Shown here piece after piece: positions 36,111 to 46,747 of a DNA stretch of 64,000 nucleotides. The DNA comes from Prunella strophiata (Eukaryota; Chordata; Aves; Passeriformes; Prunellidae): assembly GCA_036583965.1 (NCBI GenBank), contig JAZBQD010000001.1:23235569-23299568 (forward strand). The letters are read 5' to 3'. The notes beneath the pieces were generated by a model. It was not told the origin of the DNA. It did no database searches and worked only from the letters and a program-made list of their open reading frames with translations. How positions within the stretch are numbered: position 1 is the first letter of the stretch; each line of letters starts with the position of its first letter. Position numbers and translations under genes: made by a program.

Positions 36111-36310
36111 GTAACTATATATTTACATTACATATTTATATAATGAAAGTGTAGATAGTTTATCTATATAAATATAAGTATATAAACCTACAGAAAAAAT
36201 ATTTATACAAATATAGAAATTATTTTAATATTTTATTTATACTTTTGTATTTATATCTACCTATATAAACATAGATTTAGCATTTCATTATATATCTTTC
36301 TAATTATATT
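36110..36310. repeat. AT-rich low-complexity block
   Basis: About 200 bases are made almost entirely of A and T, with recurring TATATAAATA and TATTTATA words in both orientations. It marks the right edge of the retrocopy region. It could be expanded simple sequence at an insertion boundary or unrelated low-complexity DNA. Confidence 0.7.
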
Positions 36311-38940
36311 TTATATTGCCCACAGGCATTATGAAATCCTGCAGGTGGCTGGAGGGGCAAGGCAGGCAGTACCCCCACCCCAGGGAGAGCTGAAGCACAG
36401 GATCAACCCCACAGGCACTGGGAAGCCCCCAGGGGAAGAACCATTGGAGGGTGATGCAGAATAAGCCTTCCATGAGGAGCCACCCCCAGCCCCACTGCAA
36501 CCACCCGTACCCATTGCTGCCTTTGTTTGCCACGGTCAAACCCTGGTACCTGCCAAACAGAGAGAAAAAAAAAATCTCCCCTAAAAATTCATTATCTCAC
36601 TGTTTTAGATAAGCACTGAGAAAAACATCCATTTTATGTCCTCCAAGGAAGTTTGCAGGTGAAACATTAGCCTAGCTATTTGCAGAAAGCAGAAAGAAAC
36701 CCTCTGTTTTCTGTTAATTTTTTGGAGGAGGGGACAGGGAGGGGAAGCAGGCATGATGGCAGGGAAAGCAGGGATGACAGCAGAAACTAGGTGGCAGTTG
36801 GGCTGGAGCCATTTCTACTGCATCATGAGAAATCAGAAGCATCACAGATTATTTTAGTCCCTTTTTTGTAGGTCACCTTTAATAGAAATGTTAATAATGC
36901 TGTTATCTGTATATCTGAAATATTATATGGTAGCTCTGTAATTCACTGTCTTTATCAGCCCTCTTTAATGTATAATTTAATGCTTGTATAGCTATTTTGT
37001 TTGGGTATGACTCTCAGAATCATGACTAAAAAAAATCTGTATGCTAGTTAACTACTTTTTATGGAAAGCATTTCTTTCATGTTATTTTAAAACCATGGAG
37101 CCGGGGGAAGTATTTTATGGACCACGGAATCTCACAGAGTAGTTAATTTCTGTCTGAGCTGGTTTCTTTGCTATTTTAAAGGATGCCATCAAGATCATTG
37201 CTATTTCTCTTGGTTGGGAGCCAAGTGACTCTTCTGCAGTTGCGACACATCCTTGTGCTGTATTAAAGATGGGGAAAACAGCAAACACAGGAGCTGGATG
37301 CTGCTGTGTGGAGGGCAGGAAGAGGGGTCTGCCACCCCAGGGCAGCCACTGCTTGAAATTAGGCACCAAGCATGCTGCACCTGATGGGTAAAAATTATTT
37401 CAGCCTGGGAATATGGGGGAAAAAGATGATGATGACAACCCACGTGCCCACTGTCACTATTCCCTATCCCAGTGTCCTGCCAGCTGGGCACGGGGGCCAG
37501 GCAAGCTGGCATGGTCCCGTGAAAGGCACTTTCTTCCTGCAGGCAGCAAATGGGACTTGGCCATGTGCATGCCATGGGCTCAGTGGGGTGTATGGGCCTT
37601 CCCTGTGTGTGCCTTTGCTTGGTGTAAGAACTCTAAAAGCAGTAATTGGGCGCTTAGCTGAGCCCTAGGCGAGCTCGGGCGATGCACTAAATATTCTGCC
37701 TTTTGTTTCATAATGAATTATTCTGTGTATCTAGAGCAAAGGGAGTTTTCTTTTTTGGTCTTTTCTCTGCAGTTCGTTCCTAGCCTACTTGTGGGGGTGT
37801 GTTGAAATCTTTGCTTTTTGCTTATGAGGTCAAGTACTTTAATCAGGAGCAAAAAAAATTGCGTGCTTTAATCCTAAATTCTCTGAGTGGCTGCCAAATA
37901 TAATTAGAAACAAATGGCTTTATTCTTCATTTGAGAGCTCCACAGACACTGGCGGGGGGCAGAGGGAGAGAGCTTGGTTCGCCTGGCTGTTTTTTGGGGA
38001 GCTTGCAGACAAAACCACTGCCAGAAATCATGAGAGAGCCCTGCAGAGGACGGAGGGTTTGGGCAGAGGTGCAGGAGGAAGTGCCAGGGGAGGATGAGGC
38101 TCCTGTGTGTGCCTCCTGTGCCAGCAGCTTGGTAATTCCTGCCACTGGTACTGGACACTGGAGAGGCTGCAGCAGGGTACCAGCCCAGGGAGCCACATGG
38201 CCATCACCTGTTCATGTAACCACACAAGCTGATCATGTCACCACCCCAATGGGACCTGAGTGAGGAGTAGACACCCACATGCAGAGCATTTAAGGGGTTT
38301 AGCACTCCCTGGGCTTCCCTCCCCAGACTGGCAGTGGCTGAACCCCAGCTGGGTGCACACGTAGTGTTTAGGTTACAGGAACTGAATTCTGCTCCAAACA
38401 ACACCAGCCAGCACCTCTCACTGCAGATATCCACTGCTCCCCTGCTTACACACACCTGGGCTGCCTGCAAATTCAACTTACCTCTGTTTAGGTGTATCCA
38501 TGAACTATCCACAGAACAACAGAGGTGCAGTAGTTTCATCCTCATGGCATGGGACACTGTGTCCATTGTGTATCCTTTAGTACTTGTAATGTGTGCTGGG
38601 AGTGCAGCATGGCTGCCCCTCATCTTTGCCTCCTGCTCCCCATCCCAGCACTTCCACAGCTTTGCCTCGTCATGGCACCTGCCTCATAGAAGGGACATGG
38701 CATTGCCCAATGGCACTGGACAGAGGTGTGTGGTGGCCTTGAAATAAAATGGGGCCGTTGTTCACCCCTCTGGTGTCTCCAGCATGAGGGGGTATTTGCA
38801 GTTTGCCGAAGCCCCTGGAAGTCATGAGACATCTATTTCAATAAACAATTTTGGCATCAAAATGGCTAAAAAGCAGCTCTCACTGACTTGTGCAAGATGG
38901 GAAGTTTTGGCACATTGCATTCACAGCCTAGCATACCCCC
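36311..38940. other. intergenic
   Basis: Unique-looking intergenic DNA. The AT-rich stretch at about 36,850-37,100 and the block at about 37,640-37,920 have the texture of conserved non-coding sequence. The segments 36,310-36,540 and 37,930-38,200 are GC-richer, with chance open frames. No gene was recognised. Confidence 0.55.
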
Positions 38941-39430
38941 ATGGCACAGCAGTACCTCACAGCAGCCCCTCGTGGAATGGTAGCCCCTCACAGCATCCCC
39001 TCACAGCATGGCAGCCCCTCATGGCATGGCAGCCCCTTACAGCACGGCAGCCGCTCATGGATCACCTCACAGAATGGCAGCCTTTTACAGCAGCTCCTCA
39101 CAACATGGCAGCCCCCCACAGGATCACCTCATGACACTGCAGTTCCTCACAGCATGCCAACCCCTCAGAGCAGCCCCCTCAAAACATGGCAGCCCCTTAC
39201 AGCATGGCAGCCACTCATGGATCACCTCACAGAATGGCATCCCCTCACAGTAGCCCCCTCATGGGATCCCCTCATGGCATGGCAGCCCCTCACAGGATCC
39301 CCTCACGGCACAGCAGCTCCTCATGGCGCAGCAGCCCCTCACAGCATGGCAGCCCCTCACAGGATCCCCTCACGGCATGGCAGCCCCTCACAGGATCCCC
39401 TCACGGCATGGCAGCCCCTCACAGGATTGC
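38941..39430 (+). repeat. GC-rich minisatellite (13/18-base composite units)
   Basis: Tandemly arranged, diverged copies of two related words: an 18-base unit (cccctcacggcatggcag) and a 13-base unit (cccctcacaggat). At the right end three consecutive starts at 39,350, 39,381 and 39,412 show a 31-base higher-order period made of one of each. To the left the copies are more diverged. The repeat gives long open frames rich in MAAPH in several frames, which are artefacts of repetition. No coding role is suggested. Confidence 0.9.
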
Positions 39431-41854
39431 ATCTCACTGCAGGCCTCCCATGCCTTGGGGCATGGCCTGTGCACAGGAGGGGATGGGGATGCCTCTTGTT
39501 TTTTTCCCTTTCCTGACTAAACTGCAGAACAAACAGCAACACTTGCAAGTTCAGTGGATTTCCCGCCTCTTTCTTCCTGTATTAGAGAAGCCCCACATGG
39601 GCCCGGCACCCTCAGCGCCCTCATTTCCCAGGAGAGGAGCCCCCACACCCAAGACAATTTGTTAATACTTTGATTCTCCTCACCAAAACCAAGCAGCTGT
39701 TGACCCGTCTGTCCCCAGGAGCAGCACCATGAGGGGGAGGAGGGAGCTACCAGGACTTTTGTGCCCATGTTTTGGTGCAGCACCCAAGGACAGGGCACAC
39801 GTGCTGGCCCTGCAGGCATCCCTCTCCCTTGCGAGCACAGGGAGGTTTTCACAGCTGCCACCATTCAGAACTTGTGGGTCTCCTAGAAGTGGCACTTTTA
39901 CCCAAATCACTGCTCTTTCAACAGTCATGAATTTGTTTAAGCCAGTTTTGGGCATTCGTCCCCAGTCTGCTGGCTCTCGTGGAGGGTCCTGTCCCCACTG
40001 CCCCAGCCACCAGGACAGGGCACCTGTGGCCGCAGGCTTGGCCTGTGACCTGGGGGGCTCGTTCCGAAGGTGAGCACTAGATGGAGCATCTGACATCGCG
40101 AATGCTCTTTTTTAATCCCATAAAGGACAAACTGAAAAGCTAAATGAAAGCACAGATTAAGCTGTATCCCTGCCTGCTCGCTGGACACGCAGCACCTGCA
40201 CAGGGGGCAGCAGGGGATGCTGCCTGGCCACTGGCCACGGCTCTCTCCTGCAGGAATGCAAACCCTTAGCAGCCACGGCTCCAGGCAGACTGGGGATGCT
40301 TTGGGGCCACACATTTTGCTTTCCTCAAAACCATCTGATCCTGCCATGTTTCTCTTCAGCTGCAGAGGTGATACATACCCATAGCACTTCAGTTGTGAGT
40401 GTGCCCAAATTTGGGAAGGCAAACATACAGGCTCTATTGTTTTTTGCTTTGGGAAGAGCAAAAGGTGTATGATATTCCTGGAAAGCCTGTGGGTGAGCGC
40501 TGAATTTCCGAGAACAATTAGGGTGCCAGTGAGGATTAGCAGTGATGTCTGTGTGTGATCAGCTCCTCCCAGCAGCAGAAACTGCAACAAATGTTCCTGA
40601 AATACTCTGGAGCAGAAACACTGCTGGTGAGGCAAAGGAAGGGCACCATTCCCAACAGGTTGGCATCACCATGTGATTATCACTGGCTCCAAGAGGCTGC
40701 CAGGCAATGCAGCTGGCTGCTGAGCCAATTTCCCTGTGATCCATCCAGGGCAGAGGAATCCTGCCCCAGGATCTCCACTAGCCTTCAGCTCTCTGTGCCC
40801 TCTGTTCCTTACCTGCTGGGTTGCAAGGCTTCCGAAAGTTCTGCGAGGTCCTCAAGGGGTGTGTGCCACAGCCCAGAAATCAGGAAACCAGGTTCAGTGA
40901 CACTCTTCTGAAAGGAGCCTGGCACAGGGTACTGCCATGTAAATGTGGAAAAGTGAGGCAGCAAAGCAGAGGACCAAGAGCTATCAGCCAGGGGAATTAT
41001 ATTGCAGCCAGCAACACCAGATTGTACATCTCCACTTTTCTTCAGACTCTCAAAACTGTTCATTCCCTGCTGCTGGCAGCTGAATTGAAAAACTGGTGTG
41101 ACAAGGTGACAAACTCTTTGTCTGCAGCAAGCCAGTGGTACAGCATCCCTTGTCCTTTTTCAGATCACTGGACATTTCACTTTCAAACACAGAAGCACTT
41201 TAGAGTCCTAACAGGGTGACAAATTCTTCCTGGGTGGAGCTCTGCTTTCCTGCATACCCCACCAGCCACTGGTGGGGTGCACTGAGCCCTGCAGAGGTGC
41301 CCATTTCCCTGCAGATGCTTTGGGTGCTGTCAAGACAGACTACTTTGCTCCACTGCTTGCCCAGGTGTGGGCACTGACCACCAAGTGACCCCCAACAAAC
41401 TCACTGGGAAGTGCCCAGCCCAGCCAGGAGAGGATGCTGTCCCTCAGTGCCACTCACAGGCCAGGCTGCTCTGGCTGTGAAAAGCTCCAGGGTGCTGCTC
41501 CTGGGGTCTTCTTCCCAGCCACACTCTGAGGAGTGGGTAAGGCAGCCCAACAGGCACCCCCAGCACTGCAAAACCAGGCAGTGCTGGCTTACATTAATCC
41601 ACAAACTAGGAAGGGCCAAAAAAAGCAAGCAAGCAAGATGGTGCTGGAAACCAAGTTGCCTTGGCCATCTCTGCATCTCCTGCAAATGCCAGCATCCACA
41701 TGTCCACATTTCCTGCATCTCTTTCACAGGCTGGCTTCATTTTTAGCATAAAAAGAAGAAAATGGAAAAGACAGAAGTGGGTAAGGGAAAAGGTTTGCTA
41801 GAAGGCCCCATCTTCTCCCATAGCTTCACATATGGGAAAAGATCACAGCACCAA
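39431..41854. other. intergenic
   Basis: GC-richer intergenic DNA with many overlapping open frames on both strands, the longest 232 codons on the minus strand at 39,937-40,635. None shows a protein family signature and none is supported by splice structure. No feature is called. Confidence 0.5.
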
Positions 41855-41987
41855 GACTGAGTTCAAGAAGTGTTTGGACAACACTGGCAGGCACAGGGTG
41901 TGACTCCTGGGGTGCCCTGCACAGGACCAGGAGCTGGACTCAAAGATCCTAATGGGTCCCTTCCAACTCAGCATTTCTGTGATTCAA
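41855..41987 (+). mobile_element. CR1 LINE 3' tail fragment
   Basis: The segment runs from GAGTTCAAGAAGTGTTTGGAC through GATCCTAATGGGTCCCTTCC to TTCTGTGATTCAAC. This is the last ~130 bases of an avian CR1 element, severely 5'-truncated as is usual. It lies between the two genes, about 1 kb beyond the presumed end of the ARID5B transcript. Confidence 0.88.
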
Positions 41988-42985
41988 CAGCTACTACATC
42001 CTTTATACATCCCTGTGGCTGGCTCTCCTCCTCAAGCTGGTATTTCCCAGCACACAGAGAAGGAAATGGTTGTTTTTGAGACTGAAGCATGTATTTGGAA
42101 GCCTCATCCAACAGTGCTGTGAGACTGGTCTGTGCTCACCTGGCCACGCACCCAGCGCAGGGAGTATGCATGAAGCAGTAGCAGCCTCCAGGATCACCCA
42201 TGGCCTGAGCTCCTGGACAGCCCAGGGATGGGGGAGGAAACCTCCCTGCTGCATACCTGCCCCAGAACCATGGAACTAAGCAACCATGTGGAATCAGCAG
42301 GTGGCTGCTGGGCATTCCTGTCCTGCTGCCGAGCTTGTGCTGGACAAGGGCAGTACCCAGGCCTAACTACACACACTGAAATTATTTTCCCACCTATGGA
42401 CACCAGGAGCCTAACAGCATCTGCTGTGCTTATGGGCTCTCAAAGGGGCCCTAGGTTTATGGGGGCTTTTCAGACCCACCAGGGAACACAGTACAAATTA
42501 ACTTTGCTTGAGGGTTGTTCAGCACCATCAGCAAAATTAGTAGCTAGCATCTGACTCAAGACTCCAGAACCTTACCATATTTGAGCTGGGAAGAAGAGGG
42601 GGCAATTTTCAGATCCCAGCTCAAGCCTGCAGTACTGGTAGAAAAAAGTCCTACTGTGAGATGCAAATGGAGCAAATTTGGTACTGGAGCCACTGGCTAA
42701 GCATGGAAGTTATCCTCTCGAAAGCTATTCCTATAGTCAGCATGATCACAGCCACACTTTAAAGCAAGTACACTGCAAAAATAGTGGGGCACTGACTGAA
42801 GATCTTGTCTCTTCCTCCTTGAGGAAATTGCAAACTTCCATTTCTTTAATCTAATCATTTTCAGGAGGAGATACTTTCTCTAGAAAAGCCAATATAAGAG
42901 GGCTGAAAGGTCGGATGGGATAATATGTAATCCAATGTGATAAGGGCTGTTTACAGAATTATTAATCAAACACAAAAGGGAACAG
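41988..42985. other. intergenic, downstream of ARID5B
   Basis: No gene or repeat was recognised. The minus-strand side next to 42,985 is GU-rich in RNA sense (cccttttgtgtttgatt), as expected just past a cleavage site. Confidence 0.5.
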
Positions 42986-42997
42986 ATAGTAACATTT

Positions 42998-43003
42998 TTT
43001 ATT
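42998..43003 (-). promoter_or_regulatory. ARID5B: candidate main poly(A) signal of ARID5B
   Basis: AATAAA on the minus strand (ATATTTAATAAAAAATG context). A GU-rich element follows about 25-40 bases further along the transcript direction. It is the last good signal before the CR1-bearing intergenic DNA. Confidence 0.6.
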
Positions 43004-43148
43004 AAATATTACAGTGGATCAAAAAGTACAAAATATCTTTTGCCTGCTATGTGATTGGGAAACTATTGGCACATAATACAGTATCAAAAGCATTAATAAG
43101 TACAATTTGGAAAACATACAAAAATTGAGTGTTTATAGTTGGCTCAGC

Positions 43149-43154
43149 TTTATT
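43149..43154 (-). promoter_or_regulatory. ARID5B: second AATAAA near the ARID5B transcript end
   Basis: AATAAA on the minus strand in the context CCAGAAATAAAGCTG. It could serve as an alternative cleavage signal about 150 bases before the main one. Confidence 0.35.
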
Positions 43155-43301
43155 TCTGGTAGTGTTTAAACTAATGCAAAGGTTACTCAATAACCTTTTA
43201 AATGGGAAACTATATAATATTACTGGGCCATTTTTATATATACAAATCATCACCTTACAGAGCATATAGGCTACATAACTTGAATCACAAAAAGTATACA
43301 A

Positions 43302-43309
43302 TATTTACA
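43302..43309 (-). promoter_or_regulatory. ARID5B: Pumilio-type response element in ARID5B 3' UTR
   Basis: The minus strand reads TGTAAATA, which fits the UGUAnAUA consensus of PUM proteins. It is in the last 310 bases of the inferred 3' UTR. Function is inferred from the motif only. Confidence 0.4.
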
Positions 43310-44629
43310 ACAAAAGAAAGTTAAAAAAGTATAAACAGCTAGTAGATTATGCTGCCATTATTAGAACATATTTAAAACTGCGGGGCTGGGGGGAGAGGGG
43401 AGGAAGAGGAAGAGAACGAGCGAAATATCAACCACATGTACAGCAAACAGCACTCATGGCAGCACTGCCAATGCCACCCGCCTCACACCAGTGCAGGAAG
43501 TCCCACTGCTCATCAAAATCAGCACGATGGCAAACCTGGCCCAGATGTGACCTCACTGATCACCACAAAGGAAGCGAGCGGGCGGGCGGGACCCCCGTGG
43601 TGGTCTCTGGAGCAGCCCCTTGTCTCCCCAAATGGGGCAGAGCTGCTGGCAGAGCCAGCACAGCACTTGTGCCCTGCTTGAGCTCCAGCTGCTGCCAAGC
43701 CAACTTCTCTGCTGCTAGGACAAACTACTTCCCAGGCCTGAACCCACTGGGCAAGCTCTTCACACCAGGCCAGCTCACAGCCACAAAAGACCTGCCACAA
43801 ACTGCTGGCCTGCTCCCACCCTGCCTGGCCAGGGGCACAATCCCACTGGGAATCAGGCCCTACTTCCTATGTGCTTCACGAAGCCTGGCTCAGAGTGTGG
43901 CCAGAAGCTACACACGAGCCGTTTGCTGCTGGGCCTCTTCCTTTGGATCTCACAACCTTTAGCATCCCTAATGCATCCTGGACATAGTGCGTTTGAATTG
44001 CAACATTTCTTGGAACTGGCTCCTAGTAAATAGATTTATGACTCTATTGCCAATTAGATTCTGCAGTTTCCTTTACAAACCTACCAATAACAATGGTCTG
44101 ATTGCACAAAGAAAGGCTTGTGCAATTTCATTCAATAATAAGGCCCCTTGAACTCAAACAATGCAAACAAAGCCCCATTTAAGACATTGAGGAAAAAAAA
44201 AAAAGACTTTTCAGTCAATGAAGAATTCAATAGTCTGTTGAAAGATTTCCAAGATTTCTGTTAAAAGAGTTCTTAAACAAATAATGCACCGCTTCTGTTG
44301 GGGGTTTATGCCACCATTTCTTTTCCTTAGCCCTGATGTTTTGCCCAGTATGAGCTTCCCCAGCCAGCAGTGGCCAGTCTCCTCAAGGGACAAGCGAGGA
44401 GCCTTCTTCCCCACTCCCTGTCCCCTAGCCCTGTGCTGCCTCAGCGTGGCTCCAAAAAGCCTACCAGCAAACTCCAACAGGACGTAACCAAAAGGGACGT
44501 TGGACACTTTGCGTAAACAAATGCACAACTCCAGAACACACAACTTAACCAAAACAAGGAGAAGCATTTGCTTTGCCAAACACACAACAAGCTTCTGTTT
44601 GCGTTTGCTGTAGGTTTTTATATTCTCTA

Positions 44630-44672
44630 CCCCCTTTTCCCCCTCCCTCCTCCCCCCCATCCCCCAAACCCC
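44630..44672 (-). promoter_or_regulatory. ARID5B: G-rich tract with G-quadruplex pattern in ARID5B 3' UTR
   Basis: On the transcript strand there are five or more runs of three to seven G residues separated by one to four bases (G4, G5, G7, G3, G5, G5). The plus strand is correspondingly C-rich. This fits the usual G3+N1-7 quadruplex pattern several times over, so an RNA quadruplex in the 3' UTR is plausible. Confidence 0.6.
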
Positions 44673-46747
44673 TGACTCTTACGTGATTCAGATCTAGTGC
44701 AACTTTACTAGAGATGTCCTCCACACTGCAACCTCTGCCTGGACGAGCCTGTGGTTCTGTTTCCTGTATGACTTGTGGAGCAGCAGGATACCCTGCACTG
44801 GCACATCAATGTTCCAAGTTCTACTAGTCTGTTTATCAATCAATTAAATATAGTTTTACCACAGGAATATAAAGTATTTAATTGAAGAAGCTGGATTTGT
44901 AACAGTAGACGAGTATATTATTCTGGTTTCCACCTTTGGATATTAAGTATGATACATTATATATTGTATTTGGCTTCATATCACGGGAAAATTTAATGAC
45001 ATGCCTAGCATGCAAAGTGTTTCTTAGTAGTTTGTTTTATCTTTTCATATCAAGTACACTGTCTTTGAACAGTAACTGAGATGGTTTGAACCACAACCAA
45101 TTTTCACACTGTATAAAGCCTCCAAGTGACACTTTGCTTTATCAATGTCTGTGCTCAGCTACGTAGTGGTGATGTCCTGCAAAGTGAGTATACGTCCACA
45201 GGGAAGCTCTTTCATCAGGAAAATCCAGCCTCTCCATGCCTGGGCTTTCCCCCTGCAAAAGGACGTGCAGGGAGAGGCCGAGATCCCCGTGGGAGCGTGG
45301 AAGGACCATCCCGACCACTGCACAGAACCCCCTTACCCACTGCGAGGCACAGAAACAACCTGTGAGCCTCTGATTCAAATCCACACTGGCTCCTCTCGCA
45401 ACTTCTGAAATTCTCAACATTCTCACAAACCACAAATCTGTTTTCTGCACTCCTTTGTCATTCAGCAGCTTGAGCCAGGGAGATGTTGTTTTCTAGACCG
45501 TTTCTCTGGTAGGCAGGAGGGTTTCACAGCCTAGGTAAGATTAAGTACAACGCTCGACAAATTCACAGACCACGATACAGGAAAGCAAAGCTCGGTGGGA
45601 GGGGAGAAGCAGCGTAGGAGCCATCGAAACAACAGGAGGAGGGTGAGAGGTGCTCAGCACCTCACAGGGGTGGGCCGTGGGGAAAGGAACCTTGTTCGCA
45701 TCCTTGCACCATAACATCACCTACAGTATGTTTATAACCATTAAGATTAATCTGAACCAGTTGCTTCAGTTTGTAAACAGTAAACGTTACGACAAAAACA
45801 AAACAAAAACGCTGCTCAAAAGTATAAAGAAACTGGAAAAATTACAAACACGTAGTAAAAAAAAATTAGGACAGCCACAGCCTTTAAAAAAGTTGCAGAT
45901 AAAATGATACTGTTTAATTTAAAAAAAAAATAAGAACCCAAAACAAAAAAAACAAACATAAAGAGCACAGAATATACTGGACAAACGAAACTATATAAAT
46001 TATTGTGACCAAATGTGACACTGGTAGTTTATGATGTGGATATGTACAGTCAAATTAAACAGTGTTTACCATTCTGTTCTAATAGTGTTAAAATGAAAAA
46101 AATCTATTGCCGTTTTACTATACATTGCATTGATTGAATCTTTATAAGTCAGGAAAAGTTACCCAAAAAAGCACATCCACTGATTGTACAGATTCTCGGC
46201 CCACTTCTCCTTTCCAGGTTCATCTGAAGTCCTTGACTCATTTGCAACAATGCACAGCCTTGGGTCCTTGGCTCAGTGAAAGGCAAACACAGCCCTCACT
46301 GGGGCTTCAGTGAGCTCAGGACTGGGCCTGCATTTCCACGGCTCCCTTTGAACATCTGCTCTTACCATGTTCAAGTCCTTTCAGAAAACACATACGCAAA
46401 ATCAAAAAAAAAAAAAAATCTTTTTTTCTGTGTTTTTGTTTCTCTCTCTCTTTTTTTTTGTGTGGTTTTTTTTTTGTTTTGTTTTGTTGGCTTTTTTTTT
46501 TTTTTTTTTTTGGTTTGGTTTTCTTTTTTGCAAGGGCAGGGATCAGGGGTGAGGGGGCTGATGTGGGAGCCAGAATTAAAGAAGCAGTCCTATCTCCATC
46601 AAACTCCAAGATGCTCCTCTAGGCGGGATACAACTGCATCCTGGTTGACAAAAATACAGATTGCTAAATCTGCAAGACATCATCACAGGGGGAGGAATGT
46701 TGCTAACTGAACTTTCTCCTCAGACCTTTCTTTGTGAGCGAGGGGGT

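Larger units (their letters stand above)
42986..46747 (-). other. ARID5B: ARID5B 3' UTR (extent inferred)
   Basis: This is about 3.75 kb between the ARID5B stop codon and the best poly(A) signal (42,998-43,003). It holds an A/T homopolymer pair (about 46,400-46,530), a strong G-rich tract (44,630-44,672), a CpG cluster near 43,570-43,590, a Pumilio-type site (43,302-43,309) and a second AATAAA (43,149-43,154). The AT-rich last 350 bases look like the conserved end of a regulated 3' UTR. Open frames inside it are not coding. Confidence 0.65.

Noticed and set aside
38784..39665. Several long overlapping open frames rich in Met-Ala-Ala-Pro-His
   Set aside because: They are produced by the minisatellite and appear in more than one frame, so they are not evidence of a protein.
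39937..40635. 232-codon minus-strand open frame
   Set aside because: GC-richer intergenic DNA has many overlapping open frames on both strands here; no domain or conserved motif was seen.
46276..46710. Lysine-rich and phenylalanine-rich open frames just below the ARID5B stop
   Set aside because: They are translations of A and T homopolymers in the 3' UTR.
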